A stretch of DNA of 64,000 bases from Plantactinospora sp. BC1 (lineage in GTDB: Bacteria; Actinomycetota; Actinomycetes; Mycobacteriales; Micromonosporaceae): positions 3,658,001 to 3,722,000 of the forward strand of contig NZ_CP028158.1 in NCBI RefSeq assembly GCF_003030345.1, read 5' to 3'. A model generated the notes under the pieces. That model worked only from the letters and a program-made list of their open reading frames with translations. It had not been told where the DNA came from and did no database searches. Position numbers and translations under genes: made by a program. Positions 44,329-56,310 of this stretch are shown piece after piece; within the stretch, counting starts at the first letter, position 1, and each line of letters begins with the position of its first letter.

Positions 44329-44822
44329 CGCCGGTCTCCGCCGTCTCCGGCCGGCGGCCGGTCCTCGTCCTGCTCGTCGTCGTCGGAGTCGACCTCGTCG
44401 TCGTCGGAGTCGAGCTTGTACGGCTGCGGCTCGCCCGCGTACTCGGCCCGGGCGGCCAGCCGCTGCACCTCCGCGTCGGCGGTACGCGCCGCCGCCAGCA
44501 GTTCGTCGATCTGCTTGACCTGGTCCTGTACGTCGTCGAGCACGAAGGTCAGGCTCGGCGAGTGACGCAGCCCGAGGGCCTTGCCGACGGTGCTCCGCAG
44601 CAGTCCCTTGGCGCTCTCCAGCGCGGCGGCGGTGGCCGCCTGGTCGGAGGCGTCGCCGAGCACCGTGTAGAAGACCGTGGCGTCTCGCAGGTCCGGGGTG
44701 ATCCGGGCGTCGGTAATGGTGATCATGCCGAGCCGGGGGTCCTTGATCTGGGTACGCACCACCGACGCCACCAGTTCCCGCACCCGCTCCGCATGCCGAC
44801 GCACCTTGGCCTGGTCCGTCAT
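44325..44822 (-). CDS. rbfA: Ribosome-binding factor A
   Basis: 30S maturation and cold-adaptation factor with a type-II KH fold. It has 165 residues. The core (QAKVRRHAERVRELVASVV, DPRLGMITITDARITPDLRDATVFYTVLG, LGLRHSPSLTFVLDD) is complete. The last 35 residues form an acidic Asp/Glu tail absent from most homologues. It sits between infB/DUF503 and the DHH gene as usual. Confidence 0.96.
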   Translation of the reverse strand: MTDQAKVRRHAERVRELVASVVRTQIKDPRLGMITITDARITPDLRDATVFYTVLGDASDQAATAAALESAKGLLRSTVGKALGLRHSPSLTFVLDDVQDQVKQIDELLAAARTADAEVQRLAARAEYAGEPQPYKLDSDDDEVDSDDDEQDEDRPPAGDGGDRR

Positions 44823-44983
44823 CTCCGCACCTCCACGCCCATCTGCTTCCGGGCCGGACCGGCGGCGCTGGGCGCCGCGGCCGGACCGGCCGACCTGGGA
44901 AACACTACCCGCGCATCCTGCGGCCTCGCCGCCGCCGTCGCCATTGGCCGTACCGGCTGATTACCCCCTGGCCAGCGGCCAAT

Positions 44984-45277
44984 TCAGTCGTCCGCGCCGT
45001 GCAATCGGCGCCGTACGGAGAGCAACTCGACCTCCGGTCGGCCGGCGACCAGACGCTCGCAGGCGTCCAGCACCGTGCCGACGTGCTCGGGTTCGGAGGC
45101 GACCAGGGCGACCGCGATCTGGGCCCGCCCGTGCAGGTCGAGCGCGCCGACCTCGGCGGCCGAGACCTCGAACTTGCGGAGCGCGGCGACGATGGGGCGG
45201 ACATAGGACCGCTTCGCCTTCAGGGAGCGCGAGTCTCCGGGCAGCAGCAGGTCGAACAGGGCGGTTCCGGTATACAC
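44984..45277 (-). CDS. DUF503 family protein
   Basis: 97-residue ferredoxin-like-fold protein of the DUF503 family, which commonly lies between infB and rbfA and has no settled function. Motifs: TALFDLLLPGDSRSLKAKRSYV, then KFEVSAAEVG and VALVASEPEHVG. GTG 45277 is chosen as the family start; there is no clear ribosome-binding site. Confidence 0.92.
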   Translation of the reverse strand: MYTGTALFDLLLPGDSRSLKAKRSYVRPIVAALRKFEVSAAEVGALDLHGRAQIAVALVASEPEHVGTVLDACERLVAGRPEVELLSVRRRLHGADD

Positions 45278-45341
45278 GGCGGGAAGGGTACGCCATCGCA
45301 CCCCCGCCGCTCACCGCCTTTCCCGGCCGGCCCCGGACAGG

Positions 45342-45376
45342 CCGGTGGCCGGAACCCCACGGGTTCCGGCCACCGG
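45342..45376 (-). terminator. Strong hairpin terminator after infB
   Basis: A perfect 16-bp inverted repeat with a 3-nt loop: CCGGTGGCCGGAACCC (45342-45357), CAC, GGGTTCCGGCCACCGG (45361-45376). It lies 14 bp past the infB stop. There is no U-tract. This should terminate or strongly attenuate transcription into DUF503-rbfA. Confidence 0.75.
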
Positions 45377-45389
45377 TTATCGAACTCGC

Positions 45390-48377
<2,988 letters not shown>

Positions 48378-48470
48378 TGCACTCCTCACTCCGAGGTCGT
48401 GCGGGCAGCACCCGCAGCGACCTCACTCGTGCACTTGAAGCCTGGTCATTTCTGGGACTTCATCGTGTGC

Positions 48471-48815
48471 TCATGTCGGTCGTCCTACCTTGCTCGGGTT
48501 CCGTCGCGTCGATCCCGCCCGGCCGGATGGCCGGTCATGGTCGTCGACGCCTTGGACGTGCTCGGCCAACTCACTCGCGTCAGGTACGCCAGCGATACGC
48601 AGCGCCCGCCCGAAGGCGCGTCGCCGCACTGCCAGCGTGAAGCAGGCCGGATCGGGATGCAGGTGTGCTCCCCTTCCCGGCAGCTTACGGGTCGGATCGG
48701 GTCGGAGGCTGTGACCAGTCTCATTGCCGACCGCGACAATCCGCAGCAGCTGGCCGGCCGGCGCCCGTTGCCGACAGCCCACACAGGTGCGCTCCGGCTC
48801 CGCGCGTCGTACCAC
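48471..48815 (-). CDS. ylxR: YlxR family protein (DUF448)
   Basis: 114-residue RNA-binding-type protein found between nusA and infB in most Gram-positives. The family signature is ERTCVGCRQRAPAGQLLRIV, followed by PGRGAHLHPDPACFTLAVRRRAFGRAL. YlxR proteins have been proposed to be nucleoid-associated or RNA-related regulators. The start is GTG 48815, 15 bp after nusA. Confidence 0.93.
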   Translation of the reverse strand: MVRRAEPERTCVGCRQRAPAGQLLRIVAVGNETGHSLRPDPTRKLPGRGAHLHPDPACFTLAVRRRAFGRALRIAGVPDASELAEHVQGVDDHDRPSGRAGSTRRNPSKVGRPT

Positions 48816-48830
48816 TGGGAAAGTCTACCC

Positions 48831-49886
48831 CTACCCGGCCGAGATCGCTCCGTCCGCCTCGGCTGCGTGATCAGGACCGCCCTGCCGACCGGCCGACGCC
48901 TGGGTCGGCATCTGCTCCGTATCGGGCCGGATGTCGATTCGCCAACCGGTCAACCGGGCCGCCAGTCGGGCATTCTGCCCCTCTCGGCCGATCGCCAGCG
49001 AGAGCTGGAAGTCCGGCACGGTCACCCGGGCCGTCCGGGTCGCCGCGTCGACCACCTCGACCCGGAGCGCCTTGGCCGGCGAGAGGGCGTTGCCGACGAA
49101 CTGGGCCGGATCGTCCGACCAGTCGATGATGTCGATCTTCTCACCGTGCAGCTCGCTCATCACCGCCCGGACCCGCTGCCCCATCGGACCGATGCAGGCG
49201 CCCTTGGCGTTCACCCCCGGCACGGTGGACCGGACCGCGATCTTGGTCCGGTGGCCGGCCTCGCGGGCGATCGCGGCGATCTCCACGGTGCCGTCGGCGA
49301 TCTCCGGGACCTCCAGGGCGAAGAGCTTCTTCACCAGGTTCGGGTGCGACCGGGAGAGGGTGATCTGCGGGCCACGGAAGCCCTTGACCACGTGTACGAC
49401 GACGCAGCGGATCCGCTGACCGTGCTCGTACAGCTCGCCGGGGACCTGCTCGGCCTGCGGCAGTACCGCCTCGACCTTGCCGAGGTCGACCGAGACGATG
49501 CCCTTCTCACTGCGCGCCTCGTGCGCCTGCACCACCCCGGTGACCAGGTCGCCGTCCCGGCCCGCGTACTCGCCGAAGTGCACCTCGTCGGTGGCCTCGC
49601 GGAGCCGTTGCAGGATGACCTGCTTGGCGGTCATCGCGGCGATCCGGCCGAAGTCGTGCGGAGTGTCGTCGAACTCCCGAATCACCGTACCGTCGGCGTC
49701 CTGCTCCTGGGCGTAGACCAGGGCGGCGCCGGTCTTGCGGTCGATCTCGACCCGGGCGTGCGCCTGGGCCCCCTCGGTGTGCCGGTACGCCGTCAGCAAC
49801 GCGGTCTCGATCGCCGCGAGAATCGTGTCGAACGGGATCTCCCGCTCGCGCTCCAGGGCGCGCAACGCCGCGAGGTCGATGTTCAC
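48831..49886 (-). CDS. nusA: Transcription termination/antitermination factor NusA
   Basis: Binds RNA polymerase and nascent RNA to control pausing, termination and antitermination. It has 351 residues, normal for actinobacteria. The N-terminal RNAP-binding domain ([17 protein letters not shown]), the S1 domain, and two KH domains ([49 protein letters not shown]) are all present. GTG 49886 overlaps the rimP stop (GTGA). Confidence 0.97.
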   Translation of the reverse strand: MNIDLAALRALEREREIPFDTILAAIETALLTAYRHTEGAQAHARVEIDRKTGAALVYAQEQDADGTVIREFDDTPHDFGRIAAMTAKQVILQRLREATDEVHFGEYAGRDGDLVTGVVQAHEARSEKGIVSVDLGKVEAVLPQAEQVPGELYEHGQRIRCVVVHVVKGFRGPQITLSRSHPNLVKKLFALEVPEIADGTVEIAAIAREAGHRTKIAVRSTVPGVNAKGACIGPMGQRVRAVMSELHGEKIDIIDWSDDPAQFVGNALSPAKALRVEVVDAATRTARVTVPDFQLSLAIGREGQNARLAARLTGWRIDIRPDTEQMPTQASAGRQGGPDHAAEADGAISAG

Positions 49887-50572
49887 CTCTCCTCGCCCTC
49901 CACATCTTCGTCGTCGCCGTTGTCGACGTCGTCATAGTCATCATCGCCGGCAGCGGTCAGATCGTCGTCGGCGATCTCCTCCAGCCGGCTGAACTCCACC
50001 TGGACCCGCCCCGGCCCGAGGTCGGGGTACGCCCAGCCGACCGGTCCGGCGTCGGTCTCCAGCACCACCCGCTCGTCGTCGGCGGCGACCACCCGGGCGG
50101 TCAGCTGCCGGTCCGCGGGTGCCGGCGGCCGCTCCTCGGCGCCGCCCTGCTCGGGGCGCTCACCCGGGCCGCGTACGGTCACCTTCACCAGCCGGCCCAC
50201 GTTGCGCCGCCAGTGCCGGGGCTGGGTCAGCGGCCGGTCCACGCCGGGCGAACTCACCTCGAGCTGGTATTCCCCGGCGACCAGGTCACCACCGGTCTCC
50301 TCCGCCTGGTCGAGCGCCTTGGAGAGGAGCCGGGAGACGTCGGCCACGGCGTCGAGGCTGACCCCGCCGTCGCCGTCCACGATCACCCGGACGACGTACC
50401 GGCGGCCGGCCCGGGACACCGAGAGGTCCTCCAGGTCGTAGCCGGCGGTGTTCACCACGGGCTCGATCACGGCACGGAGCCGGAGCCGACGCGCGGACTG
50501 GTCCTCGCGGGGACGGTCCGGAGCCCGGTGGCCCGCCCTGGGCCGACCGGTGTTCCGGCCACGCTGCGTCAT
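49883..50572 (-). CDS. rimP: Ribosome maturation factor RimP
   Basis: 30S assembly factor, first gene of the rimP-nusA-ylxR-infB operon. It has 229 residues, longer than the usual 160-180 because of an Arg-rich N terminus and a strongly acidic C-terminal tail ([19 protein letters not shown]). Core motifs: [38 protein letters not shown] and [14 protein letters not shown]. The start is ATG 50572. Confidence 0.94.
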   Translation of the reverse strand: MTQRGRNTGRPRAGHRAPDRPREDQSARRLRLRAVIEPVVNTAGYDLEDLSVSRAGRRYVVRVIVDGDGGVSLDAVADVSRLLSKALDQAEETGGDLVAGEYQLEVSSPGVDRPLTQPRHWRRNVGRLVKVTVRGPGERPEQGGAEERPPAPADRQLTARVVAADDERVVLETDAGPVGWAYPDLGPGRVQVEFSRLEEIADDDLTAAGDDDYDDVDNGDDEDVEGEER

Positions 50573-50760
50573 CTCCGCCCCTCTCTCGTGATCGCCGGCT
50601 GGCGCCCGGCAGCCACACCGGCGTGCCACCGGACTGAAGCGTCCGGCGGCTGCGCAGAGCGTAACGCGCTGGCCGCCCGAGAGCCCGATCGGCGCACCGA
50701 CGACCGGCCGTGCTGACCGTGCCGACCCCGTCGGCCGCACCGATGGTGTTGACTTGCCGG

Positions 50761-51279
50761 GTGCGGACCGGCAACACGAACCAGACGATCGGCGCGGCGG
50801 GGCGGTCCCGACGCGAGATGATCCGGGCGGTCGGCCTGGCGGCACTGGTCGGTGCCGCCGGCCCCCTCACCGGCTGCGGCCTCTTCGGCGGCGAGCCCGA
50901 CCCGCCGCCCGAGCCGGACCCGCTGACACCGTTGATCGGCGGCGCCCTCGACCTCGCCGCCCGGCACGAGGCCGCGATAGCCGCCTTTCCGGAGCTGTCC
51001 GACCGGCTCCGGCCGGTCGCCGAGGCGCACCGGGCGCACGCCGCCGAGCTGTCCCGGGTGACCGGCACCGCGCTGCCGACCGCCACCGCCACCGCCCCGA
51101 CCGCCGGCGCCGACCCCGGCGCCGCCAGCGCCTCGGCGGCCCTGGCCGGGCTGCGGGAGGCCGAGCAGCAGGGCCGGGACGCCGCCGTGAAGGCCTGCAC
51201 CGAGGCGCCCGCCGGCCGGGCCGCGCTGGTCGGTTCGATCGCCGCGGCCCGGGCGACCCATCTGGAGGTACTGCGGTGA
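50761..51279 (+). CDS. Tat-type lipoprotein (unknown)
   Basis: About 172 residues. A twin-arginine-like motif (SRREMIRAV) precedes a short hydrophobic core and lipobox LTGC. The mature part is Pro-rich and then helical, with an Asp/His/Glu pattern ([27 protein letters not shown]) resembling ferritin-like helices. The start is uncertain (GTG 50761, ATG 50743 or GTG 50710). It is divergent from rimP and 34 bp upstream of a DUF4439 gene, so the pair probably works together. Confidence 0.75.
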   Translation: MRTGNTNQTIGAAGRSRREMIRAVGLAALVGAAGPLTGCGLFGGEPDPPPEPDPLTPLIGGALDLAARHEAAIAAFPELSDRLRPVAEAHRAHAAELSRVTGTALPTATATAPTAGADPGAASASAALAGLREAEQQGRDAAVKACTEAPAGRAALVGSIAAARATHLEVLR

Positions 51280-51313
51280 GCGGACGCGACGGGGCGCGGG
51301 AAGGGGTGGCGTG

Positions 51314-51736
51314 ATGTCCGAGGCACTGGCGGCGGCGCTGGCCGCCGAGCACGCGGCGGTCTACGCGTACGGGCTGATCGGGGTACGCCTCTCCGGTGCC
51401 GCCGCCGAGCAGGCCCGCTCCGCCGAGGCGGCACATCGCGGCCGGCGGGACGCGCTGGTGCTGCTCCTCACCGAGCGGGGCGGCCCGGTGCCGGCGCCCG
51501 AGCCGGCGTACGCGCTGCCGTTCGCCGTCACCGACGAGGCCGGCGCGCTGCGGCTGGCGGTCGAGGTCGAGGAGCGGACCGCGGCGGTCTGGCGGGCCGC
51601 GCTGCCGGCGACCGAGGGCGCCGAGCGGAGCCGGGCGCTGGACGGGCTCACCGACGCGGCGGTCCGGGCCACCCGGTGGCGCGGGACGGCCGGGGTCAGC
51701 CCGGCCACCGTGCCGTTCCCGGGCCGCCCGGCCTGA
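51314..51736 (+). CDS. Ferritin-like DUF4439 protein
   Basis: 140-residue four-helix protein of the DUF4439 family (ALAAALAAEHAAVYAYGLIGVRLSG, then AEAAHRGRRDAL). Glu and His residues are placed as in ferritin-like folds. ATG 51314 has an AAGGGG motif 8 nt upstream. It follows a lipoprotein gene of similar helical type. Metal binding is likely by family, not shown here. Confidence 0.85.
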   Translation: MSEALAAALAAEHAAVYAYGLIGVRLSGAAAEQARSAEAAHRGRRDALVLLLTERGGPVPAPEPAYALPFAVTDEAGALRLAVEVEERTAAVWRAALPATEGAERSRALDGLTDAAVRATRWRGTAGVSPATVPFPGRPA

Positions 51737-51811
51737 CCCGCAGGCCCCGGGCCCGCCCCGAATCGCGGTGTCGGCGGACGGTGGCGACGCCACAGCCGGC
51801 ACACTGTACCG

Positions 51812-52309
51812 ATGTCCGCTCTGGGAAGACCGGTCTCCGCCCTCGGCCGGGCCGTACGCCGGCTCGGCCACGCGCGCTGGTTCGCCGCCTGCACCCCGTT
51901 GCTGGTCCCGGCCGACCGGCTGGTCGCCAGGCTGACCCGGGGCCGGGTGGTGGCGCTCGGGCTGGTGCCGTCACTGCTGATCACCACCACCGGGCGGCGG
52001 TCCGGGCGGCCACGCAGCAATCCGCTGCTCTACGTGCCGGACGGCGACGCCTTCGTGGTGACCGGCTCGAACTGGGGTCGCCCCGAGCAGCCCGCCTGGG
52101 CGCTCAACCTGCTCGCCGACCCGGCCGCCACGGTCACCGTCGACGGCACCCGGATACCGGTCCGGGCCCGGCTGGCCCAAGGCGCCGAGCGGGAGCGGCT
52201 CTGGGCGCTGCTGGTGGCCGAGTGGCCGGCGTACCGGACCTACGTTCGCCGGGCCGGCGGCCGGGACATCCGGGTCTTCCGACTCGAACGGACCTCCACC
52301 GAGGGTTAG
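51812..52309 (+). CDS. Ddn-family (deazaflavin-dependent) nitroreductase-like protein
   Basis: 165-residue split-barrel protein of the actinobacterial Ddn family, which uses coenzyme F420. The family pattern is clear: LLITTTGRRSGRPRSNPLLYV, then GSNWGRPEQPAWALNLLADP. Known members reduce nitroimidazoles or quinones at the membrane. The N-terminal helix (ARWFAACTPLLVPADRLVARL) is typical. The start is ATG 51812. Confidence 0.9.
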   Translation: MSALGRPVSALGRAVRRLGHARWFAACTPLLVPADRLVARLTRGRVVALGLVPSLLITTTGRRSGRPRSNPLLYVPDGDAFVVTGSNWGRPEQPAWALNLLADPAATVTVDGTRIPVRARLAQGAERERLWALLVAEWPAYRTYVRRAGGRDIRVFRLERTSTEG

Positions 52310-52328
52310 CTCGGCTCCGGGGCGGCCG

Positions 52329-53039
52329 TCAGCTCACGCCGACGCCGATGAGCCGGCCGACCAGGTACGTCGCGGCGGTGGCCGCCGCGCCGAGCAGCAG
52401 TTGCCGGCCACCGCTCACCCACCACCGCCGCTTGGTGAACCGGGCGACGACCGCACCCGCGACGAAGAGGCCGAGACCGCCCACGCCGAGCGCCAGCCAG
52501 AGGCTGGAGAAGCCGAGCAGATAGGTGATCAACGGCACCACGGCACCGACGGAGAAGCAGAGGAAGGAGGAGAAGGCGGCGGTCCACGGGCTGGGCCGCT
52601 CGTCGGCGTCGACGCCCAACTCCTCCTGGACGTGCACCCGGAGCGCCTCGTCCGGGTTGTGCCGCAGCACCTCGGCGACCTGCTCGGCGAGGTGCCGGGG
52701 CAGCCCCCGCTGCACCCACGTCTCGACGAGTTCCCGGGCCTCGCCGGCCGGGTTCCGCTCCAGCTCGCGGCGCTCCTTGGCGACCTCGGCGGCCACCTGC
52801 TCGTTCTGCGACTGCACGCTGGTGTATTCGCCGAGCCCCATCGAGATCGCCCCGGCGACCAGCCCGGCGAAGCCGGTCAGCACGATGTTGCGCGGCGCGA
52901 CCCCGCCACCGCCGACGCCCGCGATCAACGCGATGTTGGTGACCAGGCCGTCCATCGCGCCGAAGACGGCGGGGCGCAGCCAGCCGCCGGAGACGTCCGC
53001 GTGGTGGTGCTCGCTGACCGGGGTGGCCGCGTCCGTCAC
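52329..53039 (-). CDS. VIT1/CCC1-family membrane transporter
   Basis: 236-residue membrane protein of the VIT1/CCC1 iron/manganese transporter family. Helix 1 contains the DGLVTNIALIAGV motif, followed by AGAISMGLGEYTSVQSQ. An acidic cytoplasmic helical region with conserved Glu residues (VETWVQRGL, LRVHVQEELG) precedes three C-terminal helices. The start is GTG 53039. It is 13 bp downstream of map on the same strand, so probably cotranscribed. Confidence 0.9.
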   Translation of the reverse strand: MTDAATPVSEHHHADVSGGWLRPAVFGAMDGLVTNIALIAGVGGGGVAPRNIVLTGFAGLVAGAISMGLGEYTSVQSQNEQVAAEVAKERRELERNPAGEARELVETWVQRGLPRHLAEQVAEVLRHNPDEALRVHVQEELGVDADERPSPWTAAFSSFLCFSVGAVVPLITYLLGFSSLWLALGVGGLGLFVAGAVVARFTKRRWWVSGGRQLLLGAAATAATYLVGRLIGVGVS

Positions 53040-53052
53040 CGGTGCCCGTCCG

Positions 53053-53910
53053 TCACGGCAGGGTGAGGATCTCGTGGCCGTCCTCGGTGACCACGATGGT
53101 GTGCTCGAACTGCGCCGTCCAGCGCCGGTCCTTGGTCACCACGGTCCAGCCGTCCTCCCACACGTCGTACTCGTGGGTGCCGAGGGTGATCATCGGCTCG
53201 ATCGTGAACGTCATCCCCGGCTCCATCACGTCGGTCGGCCGGGGGCTGTCGTAGTGCGGCACGTAGAGCCCGCTGTGGAACGCCTCGCCGATGCCGTGCC
53301 CGGTGAAGTCCCGGACCACCCCGTAGCCGAACCGCTTGGCGTACGACTCGATCACCCGGCCGATCACGTTGATCTGCCGGCCCGGGGCGACCGCCCGGAT
53401 GCCCCGCATCATCGCCTCGTGGGTCCGCTCCACCAGCAGCCGGGCCGGCTCGGCCACCTCGCCGACGCAGAAGGTGGCGTCGGTGTCCCCGTGCACCCCG
53501 TCGAGGTACGCCGTCACGTCGACGTTGATGATGTCGCCGTCCATCAGCACGGTCGAGTCCGGGATGCCGTGGCAGATCACCTCGTTGAGGCTCGTGCAGC
53601 ACGACTTCGGGAAGCCCTTGTAGCCGAGGGTGGAGGGGTAGGCGTTGTGGTCGATCAGGAACTCGTGCACCACCCGGTCGATCTCGTCGGTGGTGACGCC
53701 GGGCTTGCAGTGCTCACCGGCGAGCTGGGTGGCCTGGGCGGCGATCCGGCCGGCGACCCGCATCTTCTCGATCGTCTCGGCGGACTGCACGTGTGAACCG
53801 CGCCACTCCTTCGGCCGCTTCTTGCCGACGTACTCGGGGCGGACGATGTGGGGCGGCACCTGGCGCCACGGGGAGAGCGTGCCGGGGGTCAACGGCGCAC
53901 GGACGGTCAT
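53053..53910 (-). CDS. map: Methionine aminopeptidase, type I
   Basis: Removes the initiator Met. It has 285 residues, with the N-terminal extension ([20 protein letters not shown]) typical of the actinobacterial second MetAP (MapB/type Ic). Metal ligands and motifs are visible: [29 protein letters not shown] and FEHT. The substrate-gating ICHGIPD loop is present. The start is ATG 53910. Confidence 0.96.
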   Translation of the reverse strand: MTVRAPLTPGTLSPWRQVPPHIVRPEYVGKKRPKEWRGSHVQSAETIEKMRVAGRIAAQATQLAGEHCKPGVTTDEIDRVVHEFLIDHNAYPSTLGYKGFPKSCCTSLNEVICHGIPDSTVLMDGDIINVDVTAYLDGVHGDTDATFCVGEVAEPARLLVERTHEAMMRGIRAVAPGRQINVIGRVIESYAKRFGYGVVRDFTGHGIGEAFHSGLYVPHYDSPRPTDVMEPGMTFTIEPMITLGTHEYDVWEDGWTVVTKDRRWTAQFEHTIVVTEDGHEILTLP

Positions 53911-53985
53911 GACTTCCACCCTAACGTCGGCGCCGGCACGCACTCACGCTTCGGTGACCCGGACGACAGCCGCCCGTCGCCGCGC

Positions 53986-54759
53986 TCACAGCGGGGTGAC
54001 GTAGGCGCCGGTGATCCCCCCGTCCACGACGAACTGGGCGGCGGTCATGAACGAGGCGTCGTCGCTGGCCAGGAAGGCGACCGCGGCGGCGATCTCCTCG
54101 GGTTCGCCGAACCGCCCCATCGGTACGTGCACCAGCCGCCGGGCGGCCCGCTCCGGGTCCTTGGCGAAGAGTTCCCGCAGCAGCGGGGTGCCGATCGGCC
54201 CGGGGCAGAGCGCGTTGACCCGGATCCCCTGCCGGGCGAACTGCACGCCGAGTTCCCGGGTCAGCGCCAGCACCCCGCCCTTGCTCGCCGTGTAGGCGAT
54301 CTGTGAGGTGGCGGCCCCCATCAGCGCGACGAAGGAGGCGGTGTTGACGATCGAGCCCTTGCCCTGGCGGAGCATGTGCGGCAGTACGTACTTGCAGCAG
54401 AGGTAGACGCTGGTGGTGTTGACCCGGATCACCCGCTCCCAGGCGTCCAGGCCGGTGGTCAGGATCGAGTCGTCCTCCGGCGGGGAGATGCCGGCGTTGT
54501 TGAACGCGATGTCGATCCGGCCGCGCCGGGCCGCGACCTGGTCGAAGAGATCACGTACCTGTGCCTCGTCGGCCACGTCGCAGGCCACGAACTCGCCGTG
54601 CACCTCGTCGGCGGCGGCCTCTCCGGCCTCGGCGGCGACGTCGACGCAGACCACGTACGCGCCCTCGGCGGCGAACCGGCGTGCCGTGGCCAGCCCGATC
54701 CCGCTGCCCGCACCGGTCACCACCGCCACCCGCCCGGCCAGTCGGTCACTCGTCACCAT
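53986..54759 (-). CDS. SDR-family oxidoreductase
   Basis: 257-residue NAD(P)-dependent dehydrogenase. Motifs: TGAGSGIG near residue 16, NNAG, catalytic Ser in NTASF, YTASK, and the CPGPIGTPL loop. The closing GGITGAYVTP is complete, unlike the interrupted SDR at the window start. In related actinomycetes such a gene typically ends the permease / glutamine-synthetase-like / aldehyde dehydrogenase cluster, which lies about 2.9 kb upstream here. An oxidation step in amine or amino-alcohol catabolism is plausible (inference). Confidence 0.88.
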   Translation of the reverse strand: MVTSDRLAGRVAVVTGAGSGIGLATARRFAAEGAYVVCVDVAAEAGEAAADEVHGEFVACDVADEAQVRDLFDQVAARRGRIDIAFNNAGISPPEDDSILTTGLDAWERVIRVNTTSVYLCCKYVLPHMLRQGKGSIVNTASFVALMGAATSQIAYTASKGGVLALTRELGVQFARQGIRVNALCPGPIGTPLLRELFAKDPERAARRLVHVPMGRFGEPEEIAAAVAFLASDDASFMTAAQFVVDGGITGAYVTPL

Positions 54760-54878
54760 CGCGGCCCACCCTTTCGTCGCCGGCCCGTTCCGGCATCCTC
54801 GCCGAACGGCGGCCCCTGGTCGAGTACCGTTCGGCCGCTAGGCTGCCGGGCAGGGGGCACGGAAGCGGGGTGGTCCGG

Positions 54879-55157
54879 ATGGGCGAGGATCGGGGCGAGG
54901 TCGTCCTCTACTGGCGACCGGGGTGCCCGTACTGCATGAAGCTGCGGTTCCGGCTGCTCTTCACCCGGCTGCCGGTCAGGAAGGTGAACATCTGGCGGGA
55001 TCCGGACGCGGCGGCCTTCGTCCGCTCGGTGGCGGACGGCAACGAGACCGTGCCGACGGTGACGGTTGCCGGTCACCCGATGGTCAACCCGTCCCACCGC
55101 CAGCTCCTCGCGGCGGTACGCGAGCACGCCCCGCGTCTACTGAACGACCAGGGCTGA
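54879..55157 (+). CDS. Glutaredoxin/mycoredoxin-like protein
   Basis: 92-residue thioredoxin-fold protein with a CPYC active site (VVLYWRPGCPYCMKLRFRL), cis-Pro (ETVPTVTV) and the NPSHRQLL end. Actinobacteria use such proteins as mycoredoxins with mycothiol in place of glutathione. The start is ATG 54879; GTG 54870 is an alternative. It is divergent from the SDR gene. Confidence 0.88.
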   Translation: MGEDRGEVVLYWRPGCPYCMKLRFRLLFTRLPVRKVNIWRDPDAAAFVRSVADGNETVPTVTVAGHPMVNPSHRQLLAAVREHAPRLLNDQG

Positions 55158-55262
55158 GGTTCTGCCGGTTCCGCCGCCACTTCTGCCGGTGACACTCGGC
55201 TGCGACAGGGTTACTCTCGGCGCGGTCATTTCCGGCGGTACCCGGAGCACTGTGGAGCAAGC

Positions 55263-56075
55263 ATGGCGAACAAGCTCATCCTCACCGCAGACCTCATCCG
55301 GACCCAGTTGCGGCTGATGCGCACCAACGCCGAACTGAGCCAGGACGAGTACGGCAAGCTGGCGCACTTCTCCGGCTCGATGGTGTCGGCGGTCGAACTC
55401 GGCCAACGTCCACTGGACGCCGACTACCTGGCGCGGGCGGACAAGATCTTCAAGACCGGAAACCTGTTCGTGTCGCTGCTGTCGCTCGCCGAGCGGGACG
55501 GCGAGCCGATCTGGTTCCGCCCCTGGCTCGACGCGGAGCGGGTGGCGAAGCAACTCCGCTGCTTCGAGCCCAACCTGATTCCCGGCCTCCTCCAGACCCC
55601 CGCCTACGCCCGCGCGATCCTTCGCGGCGCGGACGACACCCGCACCGAGGAGGAGGTGGAGACCCTCGTCAATGCCCGGATATCCCGGCAAGCGATCCTG
55701 ACTCAGGAACACCCACCGCAGTTCGTCGCCGTGATCGAGGAGACGGCGTTGCGCCGGTTCGTCAATGGCTACGAGAAGGTGATGGCCGAGCAGCTCCTTC
55801 ACCTGCTCAACATGGCCGAACGCCCACACATCCATGTGCACGTGCTTCCTTCCAACGCCGGCTTGCATGCGGGATTGAGCGGTCCATTCGTGCTTTCCCG
55901 GTCCGAGGAGGGCGGCTGGGTCGGGCATCTGGAGAACCAACTCGGCGGGTCCGTGGTCGACCGGACCGAGGACGTGGAAGCTCTGCTGGGAAGGTGGGAG
56001 AGTGTCCGGAACGTAGCGCTGCCGGCCGGGCAGTCGCTCGGCCTGATCAAGGAGATCGTGCGGCCATGGATCTGA
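55263..56075 (+). CDS. XRE-family regulator with DUF5753 domain
   Basis: 270-residue regulator. The N-terminal XRE helix-turn-helix covers about residues 10-60 (LRLMRTNAELSQDEYGKLAHFSGSMVSAVELGQR). The C-terminal DUF5753 domain is clear (FRPWLDAERVAKQLRCFEPNLIPGLLQTPAYARAIL, then VLPSNAGLHAG). Such regulators occur in many copies in actinomycetes, each with a small DUF397 partner, and control development or antibiotic production. The start is ATG 55263. It overlaps the DUF397 gene by 10 bp. Confidence 0.93.
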   Translation: MANKLILTADLIRTQLRLMRTNAELSQDEYGKLAHFSGSMVSAVELGQRPLDADYLARADKIFKTGNLFVSLLSLAERDGEPIWFRPWLDAERVAKQLRCFEPNLIPGLLQTPAYARAILRGADDTRTEEEVETLVNARISRQAILTQEHPPQFVAVIEETALRRFVNGYEKVMAEQLLHLLNMAERPHIHVHVLPSNAGLHAGLSGPFVLSRSEEGGWVGHLENQLGGSVVDRTEDVEALLGRWESVRNVALPAGQSLGLIKEIVRPWI

Positions 56076-56254
56076 CGAAGGCGAACTGGCGGAAGTCCAC
56101 CCGCAGCGGCGGCAGCGGCGGGAACTGCGTCGAGGTGGCCGACAACCTGCCGGGGGTCGTACTCGTGCGGGACAGCAAGGACCGGGACGGTGGCACGCTC
56201 GCCTTCGACGCCGAGGCGTGGGGCGCGTTCGTCGGGCTGGCGAAGGGCCGTTGA
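56066..56254 (+). CDS. DUF397 protein
   Basis: 62-residue partner of the preceding XRE regulator. The family pattern is complete: ANWRKSTRSGGSGGNCVEVAD, VLVRDSKDRDGGTLAFDAEAWGAFV. Such small proteins probably antagonise or modulate the XRE partner. Its start lies 10 bp before the XRE stop, giving coupling. Confidence 0.92.
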   Translation: MDLTKANWRKSTRSGGSGGNCVEVADNLPGVVLVRDSKDRDGGTLAFDAEAWGAFVGLAKGR

Positions 56255-56310
56255 GCGCGACGACGTCGCCGTGACCGTCCGGCCCGGCGACGCCGTCGGC
56301 GTACTCCTGA

